In this document: piece by piece, positions 8,501 to 17,022 of the stretch
Layout of the letters: every line of letters starts with the position of its first letter
Numbering within the stretch: position 1 is the stretch's first letter
DNA from: Methylibium rhizosphaerae
GTDB taxonomy: Bacteria; Pseudomonadota; Gammaproteobacteria; Burkholderiales; Burkholderiaceae_C
Assembly (NCBI RefSeq): GCF_006386545.1
Contig: NZ_SWAR01000018.1
Location: forward strand, 1-64,000
DNA: 64,000 nucleotides
Direction of reading: 5' to 3'
Made by a program: the position numbers and the translations under genes
Notes under the pieces: model-generated
Database searches by the model: none
The model's input: only the letters and a program-made list of their open reading frames with translations
What the model was told of the DNA's origin: nothing

Positions 8501-9852
8501 GGAGCCGCCGCGGAGGCGGCCGATGCAGGCGCGGCCGGCAGTGGCAGGCCGCCGGTGCCATCGATCGCGATCGGGCCACCGAACAGCACCGCCGGCGCAC
8601 GGGCATGCAGGCCGGCCGGCGCGATGTTGTGCAGGTTGGTGGTGAGGCTCCAGGCCTGCCCGTCCCAGCGGCCGCTGCCCTGCAGGCTGCCGGCGGCCTG
8701 TGCCGTGCTGCCGAGTTCCAACGTCTCGATGCGCAGCTCCCCCTGCTGCGGCCGGCGTACGTCGCTGCGGGCTTCGGCGCGCAGCTTGCGCACCGGCAGC
8801 CGGCCTTCGTCCCAGCGGCCGGCGGCGTTGTTGTCGAAGCTCGCCTGCAGCTGCAGCGGCTGGCTCTGCCGGCCGTCGGCGGCGTTGCGCGGCGGCTCCA
8901 GGCGGCCGAGCAGCGAGCCGGTGAGCGCGGTGCGCGGCGCATGCGACGAAAGCGCGGCGAGGTTGAGCTCGCGGGTGCGGGCATCCACCTGGCTCACCGG
9001 CAGCGGTGCGAACGGCGTGACCTCGGCACTGGCGTCGAGCGTCTGGTCCTGCGCGCGCAAGGCGGCCTGCAGCGAAAAACGCAGCAGCGGGCCGCGGGCC
9101 AGCAGGCTCGCCCCCCACGGCGGCAGGGCCAGGGTGTCGTCTGCCGCGCCGGCCACGGAAGACGCCGCCGCGGCCGGCGCGGGCACGCTGCGCACGTCGA
9201 GCCGGGCGTCGAGCGGCATGGGGGCCGCCGCGCCGAGCCTGGCGTCGGCCGCCAGCGCCAGCCGGTCCCACAGCAGCGAGAGCTTCTCGATGCGGTGGGT
9301 GCCGGCGCCGCCGGCCAGCGACAGCCCCGCGGTGATCTCCCGCACCGGGGCCATGTTGTTGCCCACCAGGCGCAGCTCGCCCAGCCGCAGGCTGCCGATC
9401 TCGACGCCCAGCGGCAGCTGCAGGGCGGCGGGCGGCGGGCTGGGCGTGGCCGCAGGGGGCCCCGCGACCCAGCGCAGCTCGCCGCGTTCGGCCTCCAGGC
9501 TGCGTACCACCACCCGCACCGACCAGGGCGCGGCGGCGTCGCGCTCGAAGCGCAGGCCCTGCCAGCGCAGTTGCGTGAGCACCAGCGAGCCGCCGCGCGG
9601 CAGCGACAGCTCCACCCGTTCGGCGGCGAAGTCGCCGGCCAGCACGCCCGTAGGCGCTGCCACGCGCAGGCCGGGCAGCCACGACAGCAGCAGCCGGCTG
9701 CCGGTTTCGCTGCCGACCGACCACACGATCGCGCCGATGAGGCCGGCGATGGCGAGCAGCAGCGTGGCCGCGAGCGCCAGCAGCCAGCTACGGCGCCGGC
9801 GGCGGACCGGTGCTGGAGCTTCTGCGGCTGGCGTTGTGGAGGCTTCGGTCAT
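5503..9852 (-). CDS. tamB: Translocation and assembly module subunit TamB
   Basis: A 1449-aa inner-membrane-anchored periplasmic protein that works with TamA to move lipids and help outer-membrane protein assembly across the envelope. After a basic N-terminus (RRRRR) there is one membrane helix at about residues 22-43. Then come over 1300 residues of repeating beta-rich segments typical of the long AsmA-like groove, and the conserved C-terminal TamB domain ending in an aromatic strand (NWQLIYRAAQRFTVRA). The size is within the family range. ATG 9852 (MTEASTTPAAE) is chosen because it begins just before the membrane anchor and 13 bases after the tamA stop; the frame stays open further upstream inside tamA. 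It forms an operon with tamA. Confidence 0.93.
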   Translation of the reverse strand: MTEASTTPAAEAPAPVRRRRRSWLLALAATLLLAIAGLIGAIVWSVGSETGSRLLLSWLPGLRVAAPTGVLAGDFAAERVELSLPRGGSLVLTQLRWQGLRFERDAAAPWSVRVVVRSLEAERGELRWVAGPPAATPSPPPAALQLPLGVEIGSLRLGELRLVGNNMAPVREITAGLSLAGGAGTHRIEKLSLLWDRLALAADARLGAAAPMPLDARLDVRSVPAPAAAASSVAGAADDTLALPPWGASLLARGPLLRFSLQAALRAQDQTLDASAEVTPFAPLPVSQVDARTRELNLAALSSHAPRTALTGSLLGRLEPPRNAADGRQSQPLQLQASFDNNAAGRWDEGRLPVRKLRAEARSDVRRPQQGELRIETLELGSTAQAAGSLQGSGRWDGQAWSLTTNLHNIAPAGLHARAPAVLFGGPIAIDGTGGLPLPAAPASAASAAAPAALAMDLRAALNGRLLARAGSPALGGPLALQVDAAYKPGQVSVRKFEASAAGAQARLQGEGTRSAAAGKPGQWQLKGEAAIENFDPRPWWPEATAPAPAPRQPGRTADKSRQATQAAVAAPRLNADASFDLVVPERANANPKAGSTAGWLATWRGQARATLRDSHLAGVPLTGELSLTTDTAARQVLTNALLEAGGNRVALKGTLDAASPEGRGDRWTLETRAPTLTTLAPLLRLVSPAATVSGSLEAQAEVQGRWPSLTTRGDLKGNAFSGFGIAAQTLQARWTLGTSPEDDMALQAEARQIALNGQGIDLLQAQLQGSGRAHRASLRAELPPVRPTGAGNGRAGAVDAMGAQRLVAQAEAEGGWSRDEATATLGWRGRVQRLEVRPAAATQSPWLRAEPFDLSWASGQQGQRASVSPTRVTLLDAALRVRRLEWARQPQQPTFLQVQGELEPLSVAPLLARLQPDFGWAGDLTVAGRMELRSSAQDGFHADAVLERTAGDLSVVEPALQHGGVQRLGLSGMRLAFSAREGVWRFTQQLAGSNLGQLSGEQTVRTRRDATWPDAEAPIDGQLDVRVDNLSTWGAWVPAGWRLSGQLATQARVGGRFGAREYTGRLSGSRIGVRNVLAGVNVSDGELDVALQGETATIHRFSVRGGEGTARLEGGAVFGARPRAELKLAAERFAVLSRVDRRVVASGQAQLVLEQDAIKLDGRLAADEGLIDISRGDAPNLSDDVVVVRRGETAAEVSLEPQPTRLRNTSLNVRVDLGQNFRLRGRGIDTLLRGDLTLTSPGGLLAVNGTIRTEGGTYAAYAQKLSIERGVIAFTGPIENARMDILALRPPSATAIDSDVKVGVAITGTTQNPRIRLYAEPEMADTDKLSWLVLGRAPDSLGRNEAALLQQAALALLSGEGEGPTGNFLQAIGLDELSLRQQEEGNVRETVVSLGKQISQRWYVGYERSLSATTGNWQLIYRAAQRFTVRAQSGAETSIDAIWTWRWN

Positions 9853-9865
9853 CGGCAGACGGTGA

Positions 9866-11722
9866 TCAGAACGTGATGCCCACGCTGAAGTGCAGCCGGA
9901 ACTTGCGAGTCTCGTGCCCGTAGGCCAGGTCGAGGGCCAGCGGCCCGACCGGGCTTCGCCAGCGCGCCCCCACGCCATAGCCCAGCGCGAGCTTCATGCC
10001 GTCCCAGTCTTCGGCGGCGTTGCCTGCGTCGACGAACACCGCGCCCAGCCAGGCGGGCGACTTCTTCGAGAACGGCCGCGCCAGCTCCAGGCTGGTGGTG
10101 GCCATGACCCGGCCGCCCACCTGGGCGCCGTCGACCGTGGGGCCGAGCGACTGGTAGTTGTAGCCGCGCACCGAGTTCTCGCCACCGGCACGGAACAGCA
10201 GCGTGATGGGCACGGACACGTCGCTGCGCGCGAACACCTGGCCGGCTTCGAGCCGCGCCTGGCCGTACCACGAACCCAGCGGGTAGTAGCCGGTGATGCG
10301 CCCGCTGCCGATCGAGAACCAGCCGGAGCCGGTGTCGAGGTCGCCCGACACCATGAACGAGCGGCCCGCGCCGACCTTGGCCGACAGGCTCACGCCCCGG
10401 GTGGGCAGCAGGTTGCTGTCGAGGTTGCGCCAGACCCATTCATAGTTGGCGGTGAGCGCCATGGACCGGTCCACCAGGTCGGCCGAGCGGCCCACGGCAC
10501 GCTGCCACTCGAGGTAGTACAGGCGCTCGATGCGTTCGGTGTCCTGGGTGCGGCCCAGGCGGGCCTTCTGGCTGGTCACGACCAGCGCACTGGCTTCCTC
10601 GCGCGTGGCGCTGAACGATGCGAGGTTGCGATAGAAGCCCGGCTTGGGGTGCGAGGTGAAATCGAACTCGACGCCTTGCTTGTCGCGGCCGAGCTCGAGC
10701 TTGCTCTTGGCCTGCCAGTTGAGGTCGAACGGGCGGCGGTGCAGGTGTTCGAAGGTGAGCCGCGGGCCGGTGTCGGCGCTCACGCCCACGCCCACCGTGG
10801 CCTGCTGCTTGGGCAGTTCGCGCACCCGTACCTGCACCGGGGCCGCGTCGGCCTGCTCGAGGGTGGGCTCCACCGCCACCGAGACGCTGTCGAACAGGCC
10901 GGCCTTGGCGATGCGCTCCTGGAAGTCGAGCAGGGCCTTTTCGCTGTAGGGCTGGCCGGGCGAAATGGGCGAGAGGTTGCGGATCGTGTTCTCGCGGTAG
11001 CGCGACAGGCCTTCGATCTGCAGGTCGCCGAACAGCACGCGCGGGCCGCTGTCGGCCACCGCGAAGATGTTGACGCTGCTCTGGGCGGCATCGACCTGGG
11101 CCACCGTGCCGCTCCAGGTGGCCAGCGGGTAGGCGTCGGCGCGCAATGCGGCCAGCGTGCCGCCCTTGGCAGTGTTCCAGTCGGGCTGGCGAAAGGGTGC
11201 GCCCACGGGCAGGGCCCATTCGGCCTGGACCCTGTCGAGCAGCGAGCGGGCGCCGGCTTCGCCGTCTTCGGCGCGTTGTGCCAGCTCGCCCTGCACCTCG
11301 AGCCGCAGGCGCCGAACGGTGGCCTGCGGGCCGGTCTGCACTTCGATGCGCACCACCGGCGGCGAGCCGTCTTCGAGCACCGCCTTCACCTCGGGCTCGA
11401 AGTAGCCCTCGGTCTCGATCAGCGTGCGTGCCTGCGCGGGCGTGGCCGCGACCAGCCGTGCCAGCTCGGCGCGGGTGATGCTTTCGGTGCCGGCATCGCG
11501 CTGGAAGCGGGCCACGTCGAGGTAGCGCAGCAGCATGGCGCGCAACGGTTCGGAGGCGTCGACCCGGAGCTCCCACTTCACGGGGCCGGCGGGCGCCGTC
11601 GCGGTGTCGTCGACGGCGGCAGGAGCAGGGGACGAGTCCTGTGCCGATGCACCCACTGCGACAAGACCCGCGAAGGCCGCGGCTGCTACGCGCTCGCTCC
11701 AGGGGCGCATTGATCTGGTCAT
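9866..11722 (-). CDS. tamA: Outer-membrane assembly factor TamA (Omp85 family)
   Basis: A 618-aa outer-membrane barrel of the BamA/TamA family, partner of TamB. It has a Sec signal peptide (residues 1-27, ending GASAQ), then three POTRA-like domains (about 55-300, including the segment YRENTIRNLSPISPGQPYSEK). A 16-strand barrel follows, with the Omp85 signature-like GGENSVRGYNYQSLGP near residue 510 and a C-terminal strand ending in aromatic Phe (LHFSVGITF), the usual Bam recognition end. ATG 11722 is used; ATG 11710 (MRPWSERV) is an equal alternative. It is the first gene of the tamA-tamB operon. Confidence 0.93.
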   Translation of the reverse strand: MTRSMRPWSERVAAAAFAGLVAVGASAQDSSPAPAAVDDTATAPAGPVKWELRVDASEPLRAMLLRYLDVARFQRDAGTESITRAELARLVAATPAQARTLIETEGYFEPEVKAVLEDGSPPVVRIEVQTGPQATVRRLRLEVQGELAQRAEDGEAGARSLLDRVQAEWALPVGAPFRQPDWNTAKGGTLAALRADAYPLATWSGTVAQVDAAQSSVNIFAVADSGPRVLFGDLQIEGLSRYRENTIRNLSPISPGQPYSEKALLDFQERIAKAGLFDSVSVAVEPTLEQADAAPVQVRVRELPKQQATVGVGVSADTGPRLTFEHLHRRPFDLNWQAKSKLELGRDKQGVEFDFTSHPKPGFYRNLASFSATREEASALVVTSQKARLGRTQDTERIERLYYLEWQRAVGRSADLVDRSMALTANYEWVWRNLDSNLLPTRGVSLSAKVGAGRSFMVSGDLDTGSGWFSIGSGRITGYYPLGSWYGQARLEAGQVFARSDVSVPITLLFRAGGENSVRGYNYQSLGPTVDGAQVGGRVMATTSLELARPFSKKSPAWLGAVFVDAGNAAEDWDGMKLALGYGVGARWRSPVGPLALDLAYGHETRKFRLHFSVGITF

Positions 11723-11920
11723 CGGCGTGAGGCAGGCAGTCGGTCAGTCAGGGCGGTCGATGAGGCTGGGCAGTGTAGCTCGCAGTGCTCGCGCTCGTGG
11801 CTGCATGCCGCGCCCGAATCGAGGCGATTCGCGCCGCTCGCCGGCGTTTCGTCGCATGCCGCTCGTCGTTGCGACGCCGGCTGGCGACAGTGGCGTCACA
11901 TCACTTTCGAAAGGACTGCA

Positions 11921-12370
11921 ATGAAGGGCAAGACTTACCGGATCGCGGCAGCGCTCGGCCTGGCGGCGGCCAGCTCGTGGGGCGGTGCCCAGGCGGCCGA
12001 GCTGAAGCTCGTCATCGCCGGCGTGCACCACGACGGCGGCCAGTTGATGGTGGGCCTGTTCGACAAGGCCGAGGGCTTTCCCGGCCGCGCGCCGGTGGCG
12101 GCGCGCCTCGTGCCGGCCACGCAGCGTGACGCCGAGGGCCGCGTGAGCCTGGTGATCGGCGGCCTGGCCGCGGGCCTGTATGCGGTGTCGGTGGTGCACG
12201 ACCGCGACGGCAACGGCAAGCTCAACGCCAACCTGATGGGCCTGCCGACCGAGCCCTACGGGTTCTCGGGCAAGCCGGCATCGTTCGGGCCGCCGTCGTT
12301 CGCCGACGCGTCAGTGCGCGTCGGCGAAGAGGGTGCCAGCGTGAACATCGAGCTCAGCCGAGCCGATTGA
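11921..12370 (+). CDS. DUF2141 secreted protein
   Basis: A 149-aa exported protein with a Sec signal (residues 1-26, ending GGAQAAE), preceded by GAAAGGACTGC. The mature domain is an all-beta DUF2141 fold with the family hallmarks: an early strand (LKLVIAGVHHDGGQLMVGLF), the GLYAVSVVHDRDGNGKLN loop and the end of the repeat (LPTEPYGFS). The DRDGNGKLN segment looks like a calcium-binding loop. Function is not established for the family. It ends four bases into the region preceding the carotenoid oxygenase, and the two genes are probably one operon. DUF2141 proteins have been seen next to carotenoid-related genes; that link is from memory. Confidence 0.85.
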   Translation: MKGKTYRIAAALGLAAASSWGGAQAAELKLVIAGVHHDGGQLMVGLFDKAEGFPGRAPVAARLVPATQRDAEGRVSLVIGGLAAGLYAVSVVHDRDGNGKLNANLMGLPTEPYGFSGKPASFGPPSFADASVRVGEEGASVNIELSRAD

Positions 12371-12384
12371 TCGGGAGGTGCGCC

Positions 12385-13893
12385 ATGAACTCCAACCCCC
12401 TGTCTCGCCGGCAATGGTTGCAGGGCGGCCTCGCCGCCGGCCTGGGCCTCGCCGGCCTGCCGGCCGGGGCCGCCACCGCCGAGCACGCCTGGCGCAGCAG
12501 CTACGCGCCTCATGACGGCCCTCGCAAGCCGCCGCTCGACACGCGCGACCTGCCGGTGCAGGGGCGCTGGCCGTCGGAGCTGCGCGGCACGCTCTACCGC
12601 GCCGGGCCGGCACGCCGCCAGCTCGGGCCGGTGACGCTGACCCACTGGTTCGACGGCGATGGCATGGTGCAGGCCTTCCGCTTCGACGGCCGCGGCAAGG
12701 TGTCCCACCGTGGTGTGCTGCTCGCCACGCCGAAGCTTCTGGAGGAGGAAGCCGCGGGCCGCCTGCTGTACCCGGGCTTCGGCAGCCGTGTGCCCGACGA
12801 GCGCCCGGTCACGAGCCCGGACCAGCTCAACGTGGCCAACATCAACCTGCTGGCCGCCGCCGGCGGGCGCGACCTGTATGCCTTGTGGGAGGCCGGCTCG
12901 GCGCTGTCGATCGACCCTCAGACGCTCGACGCCAAGGGCTTCAAGGCCTGGTCGCCCGACACCCGCGGGCTGCCGTTCTCGGCGCATCCGCGCGTGGAGC
13001 CGGACGGCACCGTCTGGAGCTTCGGCTACCTGCCCGGCAGCGGGCGCCTGGTGCTGTACGAGATCGATCCGACGGGCGTGCTGCGGCGCCAGCATGTGAT
13101 GGCCGCGCCGCAGGCCGACATGGTCCACGACTTCGCGACCACCGAGCGCTACCTGGTGTTCCTGCTGATGCCGCTGCGCTTCCAGCGGGGCGCCGACGCC
13201 CCGGCCGATGCGAGTTTCCTGGAGCGCTACCGGTGGGACGCGGATGCGCCGCTGATCGCGATGCTGGTCGACAAGTCGGACTTCAGCGTGGCCAGGCGTT
13301 TCGAATTGCCGGGCACCGGCGTGTTCCACCTGGGCAATGCCTGGGAGCAGGGCGGCACGGTGCAGCTCGGCTTTGCCGAGCAGCCGGCGATCCTGCCGCT
13401 GATGCGCAGCCTGCGGGTCGATGCGGCGGGGGCGGCCGATGCCTTGCCGCCCACCTCGTGGGTGACGCTGCGGCTCGACCTGGCCTCGGGCCGCGCGGTG
13501 CGCGAGGCGCATGGCCTGGCGGACGTGGAATTCCCGCGCTTCGACCCGCGGCTTTGCGGCCGGCCCTCGCGCTTTGCCGTGATGCTGCAGCGCAGCCCGC
13601 GCATGCATGCGGCGGTGCCGGGCATGGACACGGTGCTCACCCTGCATGGGGAGCGCGTGCAGCGCTTCGGCTACGGCGATGGCTGGATCGCCGAGGAGCA
13701 CCTGTTCGTGGCGCGCCCGGCGCGCTCGCGCGAAGGCGAAGGGTGGGTGCTGGGTACGGCCTACCACTGGCCGAGCGAGCGCACGGCGCTTTCGGTGTTC
13801 GACGCACAGGCCGTGGGCGCCGGGCCGGTGGCGCGGGTGAGGCTGCCCTACGGCCTGCCCCTGGGGCTGCATGGGCAGTTCGTCGGCGGATGA
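12385..13893 (+). CDS. Carotenoid oxygenase family protein
   Basis: A 502-aa non-haem iron dioxygenase-like protein of the carotenoid cleavage family, which splits C=C bonds of carotenoids or stilbene-like compounds. The four iron-binding histidines fit SAHPRVEP (about 194), MVHDFATTE (about 246), VFHLGNAW (about 313) and the C-terminal LGLHGQFV. The final PYGLPLGLHG is typical. A Tat-like N-terminus (SRRQWLQGGLAAG) with a hydrophobic stretch suggests export of the folded enzyme. ATG 12385 has GGGAGG nine bases upstream and is preferred over an ATG at 12367. It sits directly behind the DUF2141 gene; the substrate is unknown. Confidence 0.88.
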   Translation: MNSNPLSRRQWLQGGLAAGLGLAGLPAGAATAEHAWRSSYAPHDGPRKPPLDTRDLPVQGRWPSELRGTLYRAGPARRQLGPVTLTHWFDGDGMVQAFRFDGRGKVSHRGVLLATPKLLEEEAAGRLLYPGFGSRVPDERPVTSPDQLNVANINLLAAAGGRDLYALWEAGSALSIDPQTLDAKGFKAWSPDTRGLPFSAHPRVEPDGTVWSFGYLPGSGRLVLYEIDPTGVLRRQHVMAAPQADMVHDFATTERYLVFLLMPLRFQRGADAPADASFLERYRWDADAPLIAMLVDKSDFSVARRFELPGTGVFHLGNAWEQGGTVQLGFAEQPAILPLMRSLRVDAAGAADALPPTSWVTLRLDLASGRAVREAHGLADVEFPRFDPRLCGRPSRFAVMLQRSPRMHAAVPGMDTVLTLHGERVQRFGYGDGWIAEEHLFVARPARSREGEGWVLGTAYHWPSERTALSVFDAQAVGAGPVARVRLPYGLPLGLHGQFVGG

Positions 13894-13918
13894 GGGTCGG
13901 GGTGTCGAAGCGCCGCCG

Positions 13919-15091
13919 CTACTTGCTCAACAACCGCATCGCGCCCTCCAGCCCCGCCAGGGTCAGCGGGAACATCCGCTGGTTCACCAGCTGCTGGATG
14001 ATCGAGATGCTCTGCCGGTAGCCCCATACGCCCTGGGGCTCCGGGTTGATCCAGGCGTACTTCGGGAATGCGTTCGTCAGCCGCTGCAGCCATTCCGCGC
14101 CCGGCTCCTCGTTGTTGTATTCGACGCTGCCGCCGGGCTGCAGGATCTCGTAGGGGCTCATCGTCGCGTCGCCCACGAAGATGAGCTTGTAGTCCTTGTT
14201 GTACTTGCGGATCACGTCCCAGGTCGGGAACTTCTCAGAGAAGCGGCGCCGGTTGTTCTTCCACATGAAGTCGTAGACGCAGTTGTGGAAGTAATAGAAC
14301 TCCAGGTGCTTGAACTCGCTCTTGCAGGCAGAGAACAGCTCCTCGACCCGGTGGATGTGTTCGTCCATCGTGCCGCCCACGTCCATGAGCAGCAGCACCT
14401 TCACCTTGTTGTGGCGCTCCGGGACCATCTTGATGTCGAGCATGCCGGCATTGGCGGCCGTCGAATGGATGGTGTCGTCGAGGTCGAGCTCCTCGGCGGC
14501 GCCTTCGCGCGCGAAGCGCCGCAGCCGGCGCAGCGCGACCTTGATGTTGCGCGTGCCGAGTTCGAGCGTGTCGTCGTAGTCCTTGTAGGCGCGCTGGTCC
14601 CACACCTTCACCGCGCTGCGGTTGCGTCCCTTGTCCTGGCCGATGCGGATGCCCTGCGGGTTGTAGCCATAGGCGCCGAACGGCGAGGTGCCGCCGGTGC
14701 CGATCATGCGGTTGCCGCCTTCGTGGCGTTCCTTCTGTTCCTCGAAACGCTTCTTGAGCGTCTCCATCAGTTCGTCCCAGCCCATCTTCTCGATGGCGGC
14801 CTTTTCCTCCGGGCTCAGCTCGAGCTCGAACTTCTTCTGCAGCCACTCGAGCGGGATGTCCTGGGTGAAGTCGGCGATGCTCTCCACGCCCTTGAAGTAC
14901 ACCCCGAAGGCGCGGTCGAACTTGTCGAAGTTGGCCTCGTCCTTCACGAGCGAGGTGCGGGCGAGGTAGTAGAACTCGTCGATCGACGGGCCGATCACGC
15001 CGGCCTTCACCGCTTCGAGCAGCGTGAGGTATTCCTTGATGGACACCGGCAGCTTGGCCGAGCGCAGCGTGTAGAAGAAGTCGATCAGCAT
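13919..15091 (-). CDS. VWA (CoxE-like) domain protein
   Basis: A 390-aa cytosolic protein with a helical N-terminal half (about 1-200) and a C-terminal von Willebrand A domain of the CoxE/YehP kind. The MIDAS-like motif is LLLMDVGGTMDEH, where the classic serines of DxSxS are Gly and Gly, so metal binding may be altered. Such proteins work with MoxR-type AAA ATPases as chaperones for metalloenzymes or envelope complexes. The likely partner is the MoxR gene at 23066-23908, separated here by eight genes. ATG 15091 was chosen; the open frame further upstream lies in low-complexity sequence. It ends 25 bases from the carotenoid oxygenase, convergently. Confidence 0.85.
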   Translation of the reverse strand: MLIDFFYTLRSAKLPVSIKEYLTLLEAVKAGVIGPSIDEFYYLARTSLVKDEANFDKFDRAFGVYFKGVESIADFTQDIPLEWLQKKFELELSPEEKAAIEKMGWDELMETLKKRFEEQKERHEGGNRMIGTGGTSPFGAYGYNPQGIRIGQDKGRNRSAVKVWDQRAYKDYDDTLELGTRNIKVALRRLRRFAREGAAEELDLDDTIHSTAANAGMLDIKMVPERHNKVKVLLLMDVGGTMDEHIHRVEELFSACKSEFKHLEFYYFHNCVYDFMWKNNRRRFSEKFPTWDVIRKYNKDYKLIFVGDATMSPYEILQPGGSVEYNNEEPGAEWLQRLTNAFPKYAWINPEPQGVWGYRQSISIIQQLVNQRMFPLTLAGLEGAMRLLSK

Positions 15092-15228
15092 GGCGGCATT
15101 CCCGGGCGCACGGCCGTGAGGTTCGACATTGTGGCCGCAAGGCGCCGGCCGCGCATCGGGGCGCCCGGCCAGACGGGCGGGGCGAAAGGCGAGGCGGCTA
15201 AAGTGGCGCGTTTCCCGGCGGACGCCCG

Positions 15229-16428
15229 ATGACCGACATCGAAACCATCTTCTTCGTGATCGCGCTGCAGCAGACGCTGTACGCGGTCGCGTGGGGGCTG
15301 GCAGGGTCGTTGCTGGCACTGTCGCGCGCAGCCACCTTCCACTGGATGGGGTTCTGCCTGCTGAGCGCAGTGGCGCCGCTGCTGGGCTTCCTGGGCGAAG
15401 TGGTGCCCCGCGAGCTGGCACGCGGCCTGGGCAACCTGAGCTTCATCGTCGCCCTGATGCTGGTGCGGCGCGGCATCGCGGTGTTCCTGCACCAGCCCTC
15501 GCGCGACCGCGAGCAGGCGGTGCTGCTCGTGGCGCTGGTGGCGCTGCATGCGGTGGTCGGCTTCGGGCCCGAGTGGTTCGTCCTGCGCGCCTCGGTGGTG
15601 TCGGTGGCCGTGGCCTGGATCATGGTCAATGCGGGGCTGAGTTCGGCACGGCAGATCCGCAGCGAGTTCGGCAGCTGGCCGGCCTGGATCGTCTCCGGCC
15701 CGATGCTGGCGATCGGCGTGGCGTTCTCGGTGCGGGCCGCGCTGGTGCTGGGCATGCCGCAGGCAGTGGGCACCAGCGTGTCCTCGCGCACCGACTTCAA
15801 CCTGGCGCTGCTGCTGTCGCTGGTGGGCCTGTCGCTCATGTTCAACGTGTCGCTGGCCTACATGGTGGTGTCGCGCCTGGTGCGCAAGCTCAACTACCTG
15901 TCGCGCCACGACAGCCTGACCGGCCTGCTCAACCGCCGGGCCATGGAGCAGGCGCTGCGGGCGGAACAGCGCCGCTGGCTGCGCTTCGGCGAACACTTCG
16001 CGGTGCTGCTGGTCGACCTCGACCACTTCAAGCGCGTCAACGATTCGTTCGGGCATGCGGCCGGCGACGCGGTGCTCAAGGCGGTGGCCCAGACGCTCGT
16101 CCAGGTGGCGCGCCAGGTCGATCGGGTGGCACGGTTCGGCGGCGAGGAGTTCTGCCTGCTGCTGCCGCATACGCCGGGCGAGGGCGCCGAGCTGGTGGCG
16201 CGGCGCGTGCGCCAGGCGGTGGCCGAGCTCGAAGTCGTATGGGAAGGCGGCAGTATCAGGCTCACAGCCAGCGTGGGCGTGGCCGCATGTGCACGGCCCG
16301 AGGAGCCGGTGTCGCGGCTCATGATGCGCGCCGACCGCGCGCTCTACCAGGCCAAGGCCGAAGGGCGCGACCGCGTGGTGCTGGCGCCAGCCCCCGGCGC
16401 CACGCTGCCGGCGAGCGCGGCCGCCTGA
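15229..16428 (+). CDS. Membrane-bound diguanylate cyclase
   Basis: A 399-aa enzyme making cyclic di-GMP from two GTP. The N-terminal 215 residues form about six to seven membrane helices (a MHYT/7TM-like sensor of unknown ligand). They are followed by a GGDEF domain with intact active site GGEEF (304-308) and a product-inhibition I-site RQVD (RxxD) five residues before it. The segment SRHDSLTGLLNRRAM is the usual domain start. It is probably active and feedback-inhibited. It is the first of a run of + strand genes that includes a glycosyltransferase and an amylo-glucosidase. Confidence 0.92.
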   Translation: MTDIETIFFVIALQQTLYAVAWGLAGSLLALSRAATFHWMGFCLLSAVAPLLGFLGEVVPRELARGLGNLSFIVALMLVRRGIAVFLHQPSRDREQAVLLVALVALHAVVGFGPEWFVLRASVVSVAVAWIMVNAGLSSARQIRSEFGSWPAWIVSGPMLAIGVAFSVRAALVLGMPQAVGTSVSSRTDFNLALLLSLVGLSLMFNVSLAYMVVSRLVRKLNYLSRHDSLTGLLNRRAMEQALRAEQRRWLRFGEHFAVLLVDLDHFKRVNDSFGHAAGDAVLKAVAQTLVQVARQVDRVARFGGEEFCLLLPHTPGEGAELVARRVRQAVAELEVVWEGGSIRLTASVGVAACARPEEPVSRLMMRADRALYQAKAEGRDRVVLAPAPGATLPASAAA

Positions 16429-16503
16429 AACCAGCGCCTGGCGCCGGGCATGGCGCTTGCCGCAAGGGGGGAGTGTCCATTCGACGCACCCGTGCGAAAC
16501 GCC

Positions 16504-17022
16504 ATGTCTGCTGTGTCTGCCTCTGCCGCCACTGCATCGAGCCACTTCTTCAACCGCGAGACCGCGGCGCGTGCCGTCGAGCTGGCCGCGCCCATGCTGC
16601 GCGCGGCGGCCGGCGATGCTGCGGTCAACCAGAGCGGCGTGCTGTACCTCGTGATCACCGACCCGCTGCGCGGGCCGCAGGCGTGCGCGAGCTTCGAGGA
16701 CGCCATCGTGCATGAGCAGGGCTTCGGCCGGCCGCCCGCCGAATGGGACGCCGACTATGCCGGCTTCGCACGGGCCAAGGCGCGGCTGAGCTGGCAGACC
16801 GGGCTCGACAGCCATGTGGTGCAGGCGCTGCGGCCGCACCTGCTGCGCGAGGGCGACACGGCGTTGTGGGGCAGCGTCAATCTCGACGGCATCGTGGTGG
16901 GCGTGAGCGGCAACGAGGCCGCCTACGACGAAGCCTTCGCCGGCGCGGTGGCACTGCTGGCGAGGGCGCTGGCCCGGCAGGAGCGCGCCCGCCTGGCGGC
17001 TTCTCAACTGGTGGTGCGGTGA
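16504..17022 (+). CDS. Hypothetical protein, possible GlcG/HbpS-like fold
   Basis: A 172-aa soluble protein of unknown function. The C-terminal half (ALWGSVNLDGIVVGVSGNEAAYDEAFA region) resembles the GlcG/HbpS haem-binding fold, in which a Gly-Val-Ser-Gly loop and a DE pair end the sheet; this resemblance is weak. There is no signal peptide. ATG 16504 is the best start by homology-like shape; GTG 16492 and ATG 16450 are also in frame and no good ribosome site decides between them. Its stop overlaps the start of the glycosyltransferase gene (GTGA at 17019-17022), so the two are translationally coupled. Confidence 0.55.
   Translation: MSAVSASAATASSHFFNRETAARAVELAAPMLRAAAGDAAVNQSGVLYLVITDPLRGPQACASFEDAIVHEQGFGRPPAEWDADYAGFARAKARLSWQTGLDSHVVQALRPHLLREGDTALWGSVNLDGIVVGVSGNEAAYDEAFAGAVALLARALARQERARLAASQLVVR

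Noticed and set aside
6553-9876. 1107-codon open frame antisense to tamB
   Set aside because: Shadow of tamB in a GC-rich genome; low complexity, no start site, no domain.
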